Shown here one piece after another: positions 1-7,511 of a stretch of 40,695 nucleotides of DNA (the first letter of the stretch is position 1; every line of letters starts with the position of its first letter). The DNA comes from Deltaproteobacteria bacterium. GTDB lineage: Bacteria; Desulfobacterota; RBG-13-43-22. Below the pieces are notes generated by a model that worked only from the letters and a program-made list of their open reading frames with translations, made no database searches and was not told the origin of the DNA. The position numbers were made by a program, and so were the translations under genes. Where the stretch lies: positions 1 through 40,695 of the forward strand of contig JACQYK010000145.1 of assembly GCA_016208255.1 (NCBI GenBank). Direction: 5' to 3'.

Positions 1-2
1 CC

Positions 3-482
3 GTTGCCACCCAGCGGCCGGACAAGGTCGTGGGCATGCACTTTTTCAATCCTGTGCCCCTGATGCGCCTGGTGGAGGTCATTCGGGCCTATCAGACCAG
101 CGATGAGACAGTCCAGATTACCACCGAACTGGCCAAAAAGATGGGCAAAGAGACGATAGAGGTCAAGAAGGATTCCCCGGGCTTCGTCGTAAACCGGATC
201 ATGATCCCCCACATGATCGAAGCCGTTAAAATCGTTGAAGAAGGCATTGCCACCCCGGAGGATGTGGATAAGGCGGTCAAACTGGGGCTCAACTATCCCA
301 TGGGCCCTTTTGAGTTGATGGACCTGACCGGTCTGGATATCTGCAAAAACGTGGCCGATTATTTTTATCTGGAATTGAATAAAGAGAGTAAATGGGCCGT
401 CCCGAACCTGCATAAAACCATGATCCGGGCCAATCGCTTGGGTCGTAAAACCGGGGCCGGCTGGTACGATCATAAGAAATAA
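3..482 (+). CDS. hbd: 3-hydroxybutyryl-CoA dehydrogenase, C-terminal part (5' end outside window)
   Basis: NAD-dependent oxidation of 3-hydroxyacyl-CoA to 3-oxoacyl-CoA in beta-oxidation or butyrate-type metabolism. The reading frame is open from the window edge, so the N-terminal Rossmann domain is missing only because the window starts inside the gene. The visible part begins with the conserved GMHFFNPVP segment, whose His is the catalytic base. Twelve residues later comes the partner Glu in LVEVI. It continues with DSPGFVVNR and the helical C-terminal domain motif NYPMGPFELMDLTGLD. Family and domain order are clear. Substrate chain length cannot be told from this part. The acyl-CoA dehydrogenase at 3401 is on the same strand but is separated from it by a leftward operon. 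Confidence 0.93.
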   Translation, partial: VATQRPDKVVGMHFFNPVPLMRLVEVIRAYQTSDETVQITTELAKKMGKETIEVKKDSPGFVVNRIMIPHMIEAVKIVEEGIATPEDVDKAVKLGLNYPMGPFELMDLTGLDICKNVADYFYLELNKESKWAVPNLHKTMIRANRLGRKTGAGWYDHKK

Positions 483-496
483 AGATACGAGGATTC

Positions 497-575
497 AAAA
501 AACAAAAGTCTATACACGGGTTCAGGGTGTAAGGGGAATCGATAAACCTTGCACCTTATGCCTTGAACCTTCTAT
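497..575. repeat. Low-complexity GGTTCA-type inverted repeat
   Basis: Short imperfect inverted repeat between the convergent hbd and hemL genes: GGTTCA (519-524) faces TGAACC (564-569), with GGTGTAAGG facing CCTTGCACC inside. Similar GGTTCAAGG/CCTTACACC strings recur near 25300-25360 and 30475-30560. It may act as a bidirectional terminator, but no T-run is visible. Confidence 0.4.
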
Positions 576-611
576 CATGCCGATGTGTCCCGCCGAACGA
601 AGGATTGAAAT

Positions 612-1910
612 CTATTTTCCCGCTAAAAGATCAAAGACCTCGTCGGCCGCGGCCAGGGTTTTTTCCAGATCTTCCTGGGAATGGGCCAGGGAAATGAACA
701 GGGCCTCAAAGGCCGATGGTGCCAGATAGACCCCGCGGGAACGCATTTCCCGGTAAAAACGGGCGTAGGTCTCGGAAGAGGCCTGTTGTACGGTTTCGTA
801 GTCCCGGATTTCCTCACGGGAAAAGAAAAGGCTGCCCATGGACCCCAGACGGGTGGTGATAAAAGGAATCCCCTTGGCCTGGGCCATTTGATTCAGCTTT
901 TCAAAAAAGAAGGACGCTTTCTCCTCCAACTGCTCATAGATCCCTTTTTGAGACAGGATATCTAAGGCGGCTAATCCGGCGGCCGTGGCCAGGGGATTGC
1001 CGGAGAGGGTTCCGGCTTGATAGACCGGGCCTTCGGGAGCGATAAAGGACATAATCTCCTTCTTCCCTCCATAAGCCCCCACCGGCAGGCCCCCACCGAT
1101 AATTTTTCCCAGGCAGGTCAGGTCGGGTTTTATTCGAAAGCGTTCCTGGGCGCCTCCCGGGGCCACGCGGAAGCCGGTGATGACCTCATCAAAAATCAAG
1201 AGGGAATGATGCCTGAGGGTTTCTTCCCGGAGCCCTTCTAAAAAACCGGGAACCGGCAGGACGACCCCCATGTTACCGGCCACCGGTTCCACGATCACGG
1301 CTGCCACCTGATCTCCCAAGGCCTTGAAGGTCTCCCGGACTTTATCCAAATCATTGTAGGGCAGGGAAAGAGTCAGAGAAACAATCTCCTTGGGAACTCC
1401 AGGGCTGCCGGGGATTCCCAAAGTGGCAATGCCCGAACCGGCCTTAACTAAAAAGCTGTCTCCATGTCCGTGATAGCAGCCGTCGAATTTAATGATCAAA
1501 GAACGGTTGCAATAGGCCCGGGCCAGCCGGATGGCGCTCATGGTGGCCTCGGTCCCGGAGGTGACCAGTCGGACCATTTCTATGGAGGGAACCAAGGCAA
1601 CGATCTTTTCCGCCAGTTTGATCTCGGCTTCGGTCGGGGCCCCAAAGCTGGTTCCTTTATCAGCGGCCACCTTGACGGCTTCCACTACCCGGGGATGGGC
1701 ATGACCCAGGATCAGAGGACCCCAGGATCCGACGTAGTCAATATAGGAATTTCCATCCACATCGAACAGTTTGGAACCCTGGGCACGGCTTATAAACAAA
1801 GGGATGGTGCCTACGGCCCTGGCGGCCCGAACCGGACTATTGACTCCTCCGGGGATGACGGCTTGCCCCCGCTGGAAGAGGGTTTCTGATTTCGGCCAAC
1901 GGTTATTCAT
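612..1910 (-). CDS. hemL: Glutamate-1-semialdehyde 2,1-aminomutase
   Basis: PLP enzyme that converts glutamate-1-semialdehyde to 5-aminolevulinate, the last step of the C5 route to tetrapyrroles, in the cytoplasm. The 432-residue protein has the usual family length. It shows the N-terminal FQRGQAVIPGGVNSPVRA segment, GTEATMSAIRLAR, the cofactor region FDEVITGFRV and the PLP-lysine motif CLGKIIGGGLPVGAYGG. The ATG lies inside the end of the upstream ahbB gene (8-nt overlap, ATGAATAA), so translational coupling is likely. It is the last gene of the modE-like/ahbB/hemL operon. The stop codon is TAG, which matters for reading the amber codon at 5271. Confidence 0.97.
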   Translation of the reverse strand: MNNRWPKSETLFQRGQAVIPGGVNSPVRAARAVGTIPLFISRAQGSKLFDVDGNSYIDYVGSWGPLILGHAHPRVVEAVKVAADKGTSFGAPTEAEIKLAEKIVALVPSIEMVRLVTSGTEATMSAIRLARAYCNRSLIIKFDGCYHGHGDSFLVKAGSGIATLGIPGSPGVPKEIVSLTLSLPYNDLDKVRETFKALGDQVAAVIVEPVAGNMGVVLPVPGFLEGLREETLRHHSLLIFDEVITGFRVAPGGAQERFRIKPDLTCLGKIIGGGLPVGAYGGKKEIMSFIAPEGPVYQAGTLSGNPLATAAGLAALDILSQKGIYEQLEEKASFFFEKLNQMAQAKGIPFITTRLGSMGSLFFSREEIRDYETVQQASSETYARFYREMRSRGVYLAPSAFEALFISLAHSQEDLEKTLAAADEVFDLLAGK

Positions 1911-2394
1911 AAAAATACCTCATAGTAGTTTTCTTCAATTCCCTCTGACTGAAAAGCAGCTGATAATCGATGATCCCGGTTTTCCTGGAAATCTTTTCAG
2001 CGGTGCGCCGGCAGGCCTCTTCGCCGCGGCCGTGGATCATGGTAAAAAGATTATATTTCCATTGGCCTTCAGGACGACGATGATAACAATGGGTCACCTC
2101 CCGGTAAGAGGCCATGGCCCGGCCCGTTTCTTCAATTTTTTCATCGGGAATCCTCCAAACGACCATGGCATTGGCGGAAAATCCTGAATTCCGGTGGCGG
2201 AGGGTGGCCCCGAAGCGGCGGATATAATCTTTGTCTTTTAATCTCTTAAGGATCGCTAATAGACGTCTTTGGGAGATTCCCAATTGTCGGGCGATCGGGG
2301 CAAAAGGTTGGGAAATGACGGGAAGGTCACCGGTTAGTTCCCGGATTATGGATTTTTCCAGATCCGAAAGTCTGGTTTCACCGGCCTGTTTCAA
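1903..2394 (-). CDS. ahbB: Siroheme decarboxylase, AhbB-type subunit
   Basis: Lrp/AsnC-like protein of the alternative heme pathway, where AhbA/AhbB decarboxylate siroheme to didecarboxysiroheme. Residues 8-60 form the AsnC-type helix-turn-helix (LEKSIIRELTGDLP to RRFGA). They are followed by the AhbB signature RHRNSGFSANAMVVW, THCYHRRP, WKYNLFTMIHG and LFSQRELKKTTMRYF, in which His and Tyr/Arg residues contact the macrocycle. The start is TTG, overlapping the upstream stop as TTGA. No ahbA partner is visible in the window; it may lie elsewhere. Coupling with hemL supports a heme-biosynthesis role. A pure transcription factor is the less likely alternative because the C-terminal motifs are specific. 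Confidence 0.88.
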   Translation of the reverse strand: MKQAGETRLSDLEKSIIRELTGDLPVISQPFAPIARQLGISQRRLLAILKRLKDKDYIRRFGATLRHRNSGFSANAMVVWRIPDEKIEETGRAMASYREVTHCYHRRPEGQWKYNLFTMIHGRGEEACRRTAEKISRKTGIIDYQLLFSQRELKKTTMRYFYE

Positions 2395-2717
2395 AATGAT
2401 TTCTGCTCCAATTCATGCACCAGGGATTCCATGGCCAGATAAATGTGTTTGTATTTGTCCAGGAGGTCCTTTCCCTTTGAAGTCAATCGGAGTCCCCCCT
2501 TTTTCCCCTGCTCGATATCCTTTTCAGCCAATAGGAAACCCAGGCGATCCTCGGAGGCCTTTAAACGACCCCAGGCCGCCCGGTAAGACATATTCATCTT
2601 TTTGGCCGCCTGGGCCAGGGATCCGTAGTCCTCGATGGCTTGAAGAAGCTGATTTCGGCCTTCCCCGAAGAGGACTCGATTATCTTTTTCCAGCCAGACC
2701 TTGAATTGGATCTTCAT
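2391..2717 (-). CDS. ModE-like winged-helix regulator, DNA-binding domain only
   Basis: A 108-residue single-domain protein matching the N-terminal DNA-binding domain of ModE. The wHTH spans about residues 18-85 and carries LLQAIEDYGSLAQAAKKMNMSYRAAW, the typical ModE helix-turn-helix. The C-terminal molybdate-binding TOBE/MOP domains are absent, so molybdate sensing through this protein is doubtful. It is the first gene of the operon with ahbB and hemL (4-nt TTGA overlap), and its upstream region is packed with palindromes (2794-3102) that could be its own operators. The specific ligand and targets are unknown. Stand-alone ModE-N proteins are common in Desulfobacterota. Confidence 0.85.
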   Translation of the reverse strand: MKIQFKVWLEKDNRVLFGEGRNQLLQAIEDYGSLAQAAKKMNMSYRAAWGRLKASEDRLGFLLAEKDIEQGKKGGLRLTSKGKDLLDKYKHIYLAMESLVHELEQKSF

Positions 2718-2793
2718 TAAGAAATTTCTCCTTTTCCATCAACCTATGAAGCAGGGGAACCCTCGAAGAGCAGTCAGCAAAAACAATTCCAAA

Positions 2794-3102
2794 GCTGACC
2801 GCTAATCGCGGACAGCTCTCATCTGAAAATATCATTTCCGGATGAGGACTAACTGAGATATATCATGGCAGTTTTCAAAAAGAATTGCAAGCGCTCACTA
2901 ACTAGTTCTCATCCGGAAAAGACCTTTCCGGATGAGAACACACATCTGCCAGTTATCATTTATGGCCAGAAACCCCCGCTCGGCTTAACCGAGCTCCTGT
3001 TAAGGTCGATGAAATCGACCGATTGAAAAAGGGTTTCTGGCGAGAGCTCCAAACGGAAATCCAGGTGTTTCCATCCGGAAATTTGAATTTCCGGATGGAA
3101 AC
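2794..3102. promoter_or_regulatory. Palindrome-dense region upstream of the modE-like/ahbB/hemL operon
   Basis: Five dyads lie in about 310 bp. A 9-bp stem with one mismatch is at 2794-2802/2808-2816. Three copies share half-sites CATCCGGAAA and TTTCCGGATG: 2820-2844 (left half-site degenerate, gap 5), 2908-2934 (gap 5, 14-bp perfect arms 2906-2919/2925-2938) and 3072-3097 (gap 6, 17-bp perfect arms 3067-3083/3086-3102). The near-constant half-site gap suggests protein operators; the long perfect arms also fit DNA or RNA hairpins. The cloverleaf element 2965-3041 lies between the second and third copies. No protein-coding gene is supported in 2718-3400. Confidence 0.6.
2965..3041 (-). repeat. 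Cloverleaf dual-hairpin element, copy 1
   Basis: The outer stem GCCAGAAACCC (2965-2975) pairs with GGGTTTCTGGC (3031-3041), 11 bp perfect. Inside are two hairpins: GCTCGG/CCGAGC (2978-2994, loop CTTAA) and GGTCGAT/ATCGACC (3004-3020, loop GAA), joined by TCCTGTTAA. The linker and hairpin start match copy 2 near 8272 (CTCYTGTTAAGGTCG) while the stem bases differ in a paired way. Confidence 0.8.
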
Positions 3103-3185
3103 TAACTATTCTTTTTCAAATTTTTATCTACTCAGCTATTTTTTTCTCGAAGATTGCATTGAGGTCTTCAGGCCAAGTTTTTGCC

Positions 3186-3240
3186 TTGACTTGGGAAAAT
3201 TGACTGTGGTAGGAATATTAAAAAAGTGAACGAGCGCTCG
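3186..3240 (+). promoter_or_regulatory. Possible promoter and TetR-like operator upstream of acyl-CoA dehydrogenase
   Basis: TTGACT at 3186-3191 is followed about 18 bp later by the weak hexamer TAGGAA (3210-3215). The perfect 10-bp palindrome CGAGCGCTCG (3231-3240) lies just downstream, within GAACGAGCGCTCGGA. Such GC palindromes are typical TetR-family half-site arrangements near fatty-acid genes. No regulator gene for it is present here, so the assignment is inference. Confidence 0.3.
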
Positions 3241-3400
3241 GAAATATTTTGATGATTTCCACAAGTTAACCAAATTATCTGACCGATAGGCGATCGGGAG
3301 ATATGGTTCTTCCGGGTTTGCCGGATCTTCGACGAGGGAGGAAAAAGGAAGAAGAGGGGTTAAAACGAATTAGCCAAAGGCTTCACCAGGGGAGGAAACC

Positions 3401-4576
3401 ATGATTGATTTTTCATTAAAACCAAAAACACTCAAAGCCATAAAAGTTGCCCGGGAAAATGCCCAATATGTCCGGACCTTGGCACGCTATTACGACGAAA
3501 ATGAACATGCGGAAATGAAGGAAGATGAAAAGGAAAAATTAAAAGCCAATGTCGCCACCCTTTTAAAGGTCTTGGCCGAACCTGGTGAAGGAGAAGGACA
3601 ATTCCTGACCAATATCATCCTGGGGGAAAACCGTTCCTGGGGAGACCCGGTGACCGGCGGGGCAATCGCCACCACAGGTCTGGGCAATGCGGCCATCAGG
3701 GCCGTGGCTACCCCGGAGCAAAGGAAAAGGTTCGACAGCCTTTATTGCGCCATGGCCATTACCGAACCCGGATGCGGGTCCGACACTTCGGCCGTATCCA
3801 CCACCGCCAAGCTCGACCCGGAAACCAAGGAGTGGATCATCAACGGGGAAAAGATTTTTGTCACCTCCGGAAAACGCTGCAACGCCGTCGTGGTCTGGGC
3901 CACCCTGGATAAGAGCAAAGGCCGGGCGGCGATTAAAAGTTTTGTGGTCGAAAAGTTTAGGAAAGGAATTTCAATGACTAAACTGGAGCATAAGCTGGGG
4001 ATCAGGGCTTCAGATACAGCCGTAATACTTCTTGAAGACTGCCGGATTCCTTATGACAATATCCTGGGCTCGCCGGAGATCAAGGAGGCCAAAGGCGGAC
4101 AGGTGGGCGTTCTGGCCACCTTCGACGCCACCCGGCCGGGTGTGGCCGCCCAGGGCATCGGCGTGGGAAGGGCGGCGTTAGAATTCACCAAGGAGAAACT
4201 GGAAGAGACCGGGGTGACCTTTCCTTATGATCGCGGACTCCATTCATTAAGTGCCGTTCAGAAAGAAATATTGGATATGGAGGCCAATCTTGATGCGGCC
4301 AGGCTGCTGGTCTGGCAATCGGCTTCCCTGCTCGACAAAGCTCAGAGAAACTCGCTGGAGTCCTCCATGGGCAAGGCCAAGGCCGGGAAGGCCATTACCC
4401 AGATTTGTCAAAGGTGTGTCGCCCTTCTTGGACCTCTTGGTTATTCACGGGACTGGCTGGTGGAGAAATGGATGCGTGATTGTAAGATCAATGATATCTA
4501 TGAAGGAACCGGTCAGATCCAGATGCTGATCGTCTGCCGGCAGATCCTGGGGTTTTCAAGGGCCCAATTGAAATAA
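3401..4576 (+). CDS. Acyl-CoA dehydrogenase
   Basis: FAD-dependent alpha,beta-dehydrogenation of an acyl-CoA thioester, passing electrons to ETF. The 391-residue protein has the three acyl-CoA dehydrogenase domains: helical N-terminus, middle beta-domain with the FAD/substrate motif MAITEPGCGSDTSA (about 118-131) and GEKIFVTSG, and the C-terminal helical domain. The family catalytic base is present as Glu368 in NDIYEGTGQIQ. The start is fixed by the Shine-Dalgarno GGGGAGGAAACC immediately before the ATG. It stands alone on its strand. The substrate cannot be read from sequence; short- or branched-chain and cyclic acyl-CoAs are all possible. Confidence 0.93.
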   Translation: MIDFSLKPKTLKAIKVARENAQYVRTLARYYDENEHAEMKEDEKEKLKANVATLLKVLAEPGEGEGQFLTNIILGENRSWGDPVTGGAIATTGLGNAAIRAVATPEQRKRFDSLYCAMAITEPGCGSDTSAVSTTAKLDPETKEWIINGEKIFVTSGKRCNAVVVWATLDKSKGRAAIKSFVVEKFRKGISMTKLEHKLGIRASDTAVILLEDCRIPYDNILGSPEIKEAKGGQVGVLATFDATRPGVAAQGIGVGRAALEFTKEKLEETGVTFPYDRGLHSLSAVQKEILDMEANLDAARLLVWQSASLLDKAQRNSLESSMGKAKAGKAITQICQRCVALLGPLGYSRDWLVEKWMRDCKINDIYEGTGQIQMLIVCRQILGFSRAQLK

Positions 4577-4601
4577 ACGGGGTATTCCACCCCCAAAACC
4601 A

Positions 4602-4631
4602 GGTAGGGGCGACCGGCCGGTCGCCCCTACC
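4602..4631. repeat. Perfect 30-bp palindrome between convergent genes
   Basis: GGTAGGGGCGACCGG (4602-4616) is followed directly by its exact reverse complement (4617-4631). It lies 26 bp after the acyl-CoA dehydrogenase stop and before the convergent nitroreductase locus, so it may serve as a bidirectional terminator. The same GTAGGGGCGACC palindrome is a familiar dispersed element in many bacterial genomes. Confidence 0.75.
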
Positions 4632-4667
4632 CAACCCATTGCCTCTAACCCATTGCCTGAATTTTTC

Positions 4668-5540
4668 TTATTCTTCCCACTGAACCGTCAATGGATTTCG
4701 ATCCACGGCCTTCTGAAATTTGAGTTTCGGGTAGCCCAGCACCAGAACACTGTGGACCGTATTACCCGGAGGCAGATCCAGAGCCTCCTGAAGCGGGGGA
4801 TAGTCGAGGGCGGCCTTAGTCAAAAGACCGATATAGCAGGAGCCCAGGCCCATGGTCATAGAACCCAGGACCACGGTCTGGGCGGCGATCACGCAATCAT
4901 CTTTGGGCGTACTGGGGTTTGGGGGTGAGTGGAAGACCATCACCAAAGGTGCATTGTGCAAAATGGGATCGATCCCAAGGTCTCTGGCCTGTCCCATACG
5001 CCGATAGCGGTCAACAAACAATTTTCGCTCGGCCAGTTCCTGGGGAATCTCCTTACCTCCTGAGGCCAGTTCGGTCATTTTTTGATCGACCTGATTAATC
5101 ATCTCCATGAAGAATTCCACTGTAAGATCGGACAACTGTTTGATCCTTTTCCGGTTGGTGATGATCTTGATCTGAACAGTTTGCATATTGGATCCTGTGG
5201 GGCAATAACGACTCATGGCCACTAATTTTTCGATGTCCTCCCGGGGGATTGGTTTTTCCCTGAAGGACCGCTAGCTTCTTCGCTGTCGGACCAGGCGGAT
5301 GAATTCATCCGCCTCCAGCCCTACCGGAGCGCCGACAGGGGGGAAATTATCCATGTTCATCCGGCTGTGAGTAATGGCCGAGGTTTTACAGAGGGCCACA
5401 CAGTGACCGCACAGATTGCAGCATTCTTCATCGGCCTGAACCGAAATCACCCCATCGTTATTGGTATAGCAGCGGGGACATCTTCTGGCACATAGGCCAC
5501 AGGCGTTACAAAGGTCCTGATTTATAGTTACCCAATTCAT
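4668..5540 (-). pseudogene. 4Fe-4S ferredoxin-nitroreductase fusion gene interrupted by one in-frame TAG
   Basis: Nitroreductase-family FMN oxidoreductase with an N-terminal bis-4Fe-4S ferredoxin domain. The first piece (5540-5274) starts with ATG after an AGGAGGAG Shine-Dalgarno. It carries CNACGLCARRCPRC and CNLCGHCVALCK, then EFIRLVRQRRS, where the FMN domain begins. A TAG at 5273-5271 follows. The same frame continues without a shift as RSFREKPIPREDIEKLV and into SRYCPTGSNMQ, GSMTMGLGSCYIG and the C-terminus at 4668. Family members read RRS-x-RSFREKP here, so one codon has become amber. Recent inactivation, suppression or a base-call error are all possible. Pyrrolysine use is unlikely, because hemL, the aldo/keto reductase and ku all end in TAG. 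Confidence 0.85.
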
Positions 5541-5569
5541 TGACTCCTCCTCTAGGTCATTAAGGGTTT

Positions 5570-5700
5570 CAAAAATGAATTCGCAAAAAGTCTTTAAAGC
5601 CCGTTTTTCATCATTCCCCTGAAAACGGGAATCCGGTTTTTTTAAATTTGTTGTACAGACCTGGATTCCCGCCTGCGCGGGAATGACGACTTCAGGCGAA
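5570..5700. repeat. Composite dispersed repeat (CCTGGATTCCCGC family)
   Basis: Contains TTCGCAAAAAGTC near the left end (compare the TCGTAAAAAG end at 8171). An imperfect ATTCCC/GGGAAT pair lies at 5613-5632, then a T-rich spacer, then the hairpin ATTCCCGC/GCGGGAAT (5665-5672/5677-5684) inside CCTGGATTCCCGC...AATGACG. The order of parts matches the elements at 8171-8338 and about 31215-31310. It fills the space between the aldo/keto reductase and the nitroreductase locus. Confidence 0.6.
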
Positions 5701-5741
5701 GCCCTCCAAAAATAATATTGACTATCTTTTCCGTATAGGGT

Positions 5742-6902
5742 CTATACCTTCTTCCGGGGGCCCAGATAGTCATGGGCCTTTTTAAGCCACTCGGCAATGG
5801 GGATTTGCTGAGGGCACTTTTCCTCACACTCGAGACATTCAATACAATTATCCGCCCAGGCCTCCTTGGGCTCCTGGCGATAACGGAACCGGGCTGTCCT
5901 GGGGTCGTTGTACATGATCGCATCATTATAGTATTGAAAGGCATGGGGAATGTTCACCCGGTTAGGACAGGGCAGGCAATAGGCGCAGCCGCTACAGGGG
6001 ACGGGACCGAGGTCCCGGTAATTTTTCCGGACCTCGTCGACCAGGGCTGATCGTTTTTCATTCATCGACTCTATGGCCGATCGTTCCGCACTGGCGATAT
6101 TGTCTATGACCTGTTGTCTGGTGGACATACCGCTGAGGACCACGGAGACCTCCGGTTGATTCCAGAGCCACTGCAAGGCCCAATCCGCGGGTGATCTTTT
6201 CGGGGGTGAAGTTTCCCAAATTTTCTTTACGGCTTCGGGCGGCTCCTTGGCCAATTGTCCGCCCCTCAAAGGTTCCATAATCACCAGGGCCAGTCCTTTG
6301 TCAGCCGCGTATTTCAGGCCTTCGGTTCCGGCCTGGTATTCGATATCCATGAAATTGTATTGGATTTGACAAAAGGTCCAGCGGTCATATTCGTCAATGA
6401 TCTGTTTGAAGGTCGCCAGGTCGTCATGAAAGGAAAAACCGAGGTAACCGATCCGGCCGTCTTTGATGGTGTTTTCCGCCCATTTTCCTACCTGCAGGTC
6501 TCGCAGTTTGGGCCAGTGCTGTTTATTCAATCCGTGCAATAAATAGAAATCGATATGATCGGTTTGCAGTTTTTCAAGCTGTTCGTTTAAATATTTATCA
6601 AAATCATCATATTGTTGAATAAACCAGGAGGGCATTTTGGTGGCCAGTTTTATCTTTTCCCGGTACCCGTCTCTTAAGGCATTGCCGACCACCACCTCAC
6701 TTTTTCCGCCATGGTAGGGATAGGCCGTATCCAGGTAGTTAACCCCCTGGTCAATCGAATGGCGGATCATCCTGATCGCCTCCGGTTCATTGACATCCGG
6801 ATTTCCGGCCGCGGGGTTTTCTCCCAGGACGGGCAGACGCATAGCCCCGAAACCCAGGGCTGAAACTTTCCAATCCAGTTTGCCGAATTTTCGATACTTC
6901 AT
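5742..6902 (-). CDS. Aldo/keto reductase with C-terminal 4Fe-4S domain
   Basis: A 386-residue TIM-barrel aldo/keto reductase fused to a ferredoxin-like C-terminus. The AKR part shows LDTAYPYHGGKSEVVVG (catalytic Asp and Tyr region), IKLATKMPSW (catalytic Lys) and IDFYLLHGLN (catalytic His). Residues about 300-375 hold two Cys clusters, CSGCAYCLPCP and CIECLECEEKCP, able to bind 4Fe-4S centres. Such enzymes probably reduce carbonyls using ferredoxin-linked electrons, but the natural substrate is unknown. The ATG follows the strong Shine-Dalgarno ACAGGAGGTCCC. A sigma70-type promoter is at 6974-7002. It faces the same way as the broken nitroreductase locus downstream. Confidence 0.92.
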   Translation of the reverse strand: MKYRKFGKLDWKVSALGFGAMRLPVLGENPAAGNPDVNEPEAIRMIRHSIDQGVNYLDTAYPYHGGKSEVVVGNALRDGYREKIKLATKMPSWFIQQYDDFDKYLNEQLEKLQTDHIDFYLLHGLNKQHWPKLRDLQVGKWAENTIKDGRIGYLGFSFHDDLATFKQIIDEYDRWTFCQIQYNFMDIEYQAGTEGLKYAADKGLALVIMEPLRGGQLAKEPPEAVKKIWETSPPKRSPADWALQWLWNQPEVSVVLSGMSTRQQVIDNIASAERSAIESMNEKRSALVDEVRKNYRDLGPVPCSGCAYCLPCPNRVNIPHAFQYYNDAIMYNDPRTARFRYRQEPKEAWADNCIECLECEEKCPQQIPIAEWLKKAHDYLGPRKKV

Positions 6903-6973
6903 GGGACCTCCTGTTGCCTGAGAATTCAGGAATCGATTTTGATCATGAAAAGAATTGGCTTTTGGAAGGGAGC

Positions 6974-7002
6974 AGTATAAAATAGGGGCTAACGGGGGTC
7001 AA
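6974..7002 (-). promoter_or_regulatory. Sigma70-type promoter for the aldo/keto reductase
   Basis: Read on the minus strand: TTGACC (7002-6997), 17-bp spacer, TATACT (6979-6974). The predicted start near 6967 gives a leader of about 65 nt before the ATG at 6902. Confidence 0.65.
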
Positions 7003-7087
7003 GCGAAAAAAGGGGATTTTTTCGGAGAAAATTCCCAACCTTCAAATTTGATGATATTCAGATTATTTTTTTTGAGGCGGATAACCT

Positions 7088-7498
7088 ATGGAAGAAAAAG
7101 AGTTCGATTTAATTTTTTCAGATCAGAGATTAAATGAAATTTTCCCCGAAGCACGGGCGGATCAGTTTTTTGAGGCCCTCTACGGGGACCTCCAGGAGGG
7201 GGCCTATACCATCGGCTTGAGGTTCAAACGATTTGATTCGGACCGAGGCCTGCTCCACTTCGACCTGGAATTAAAAGAACGGCCGGGAAAATGTCTGGCC
7301 TGCAATTTAACCTATGGGCTTCCGGATGTTTTTTCCCGTCACCCGATTATCAACATCAGGGGACTGGTCAAAGAATTGGAAAAACAGGCCGGAAACGGTT
7401 TCAAGTTCGGGGAATGGTCATTAAGTCGAACGGCACCCATTTCAAAGGACCTTCATACTATTACCCTGATGATCAAAGTTGAGAACCTCCCGGGATAG
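7088..7498 (+). CDS. Conserved hypothetical protein, 136 aa
   Basis: Function not recognised. The acidic soluble protein starts MEEKEFDLIFSDQRLNEIFP and contains RADQFFEALYGDLQEGAYTI, which resembles a conserved family of unknown function common in Desulfobacterota. No signal peptide, membrane segment or obvious catalytic motif is seen; one CLAC pair occurs in the middle. The start is supported by GAGGCGG about 10 nt upstream. It stands alone, convergent with the oligoribonuclease gene 13 bp away. Confidence 0.75.
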   Translation: MEEKEFDLIFSDQRLNEIFPEARADQFFEALYGDLQEGAYTIGLRFKRFDSDRGLLHFDLELKERPGKCLACNLTYGLPDVFSRHPIINIRGLVKELEKQAGNGFKFGEWSLSRTAPISKDLHTITLMIKVENLPG

Positions 7499-7509
7499 GA
7501 AGGCGGGAG
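7487..7509. terminator. Weak shared hairpin between convergent genes
   Basis: CTCCCG (7487-7492) pairs with CGGGAG (7504-7509) across the 13-bp gap between the convergent genes. No long T-run follows, so terminator function is uncertain. Confidence 0.25.
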
Positions 7510-7511
7510 AT

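Noticed and set aside
3023-3229. Open frame of 68 codons on the plus strand before the acyl-CoA dehydrogenase
   Set aside because: It runs through the cloverleaf and a 17-bp palindrome, has no protein-like texture, and is explained by repeat DNA.
5271-5273. Pyrrolysine as the meaning of the in-frame TAG
   Set aside because: hemL, the aldo/keto reductase, ku and the HTH gene all use TAG as a normal stop, the family is not a known Pyl protein, and no pyl genes are visible here. It is kept only as something to check.
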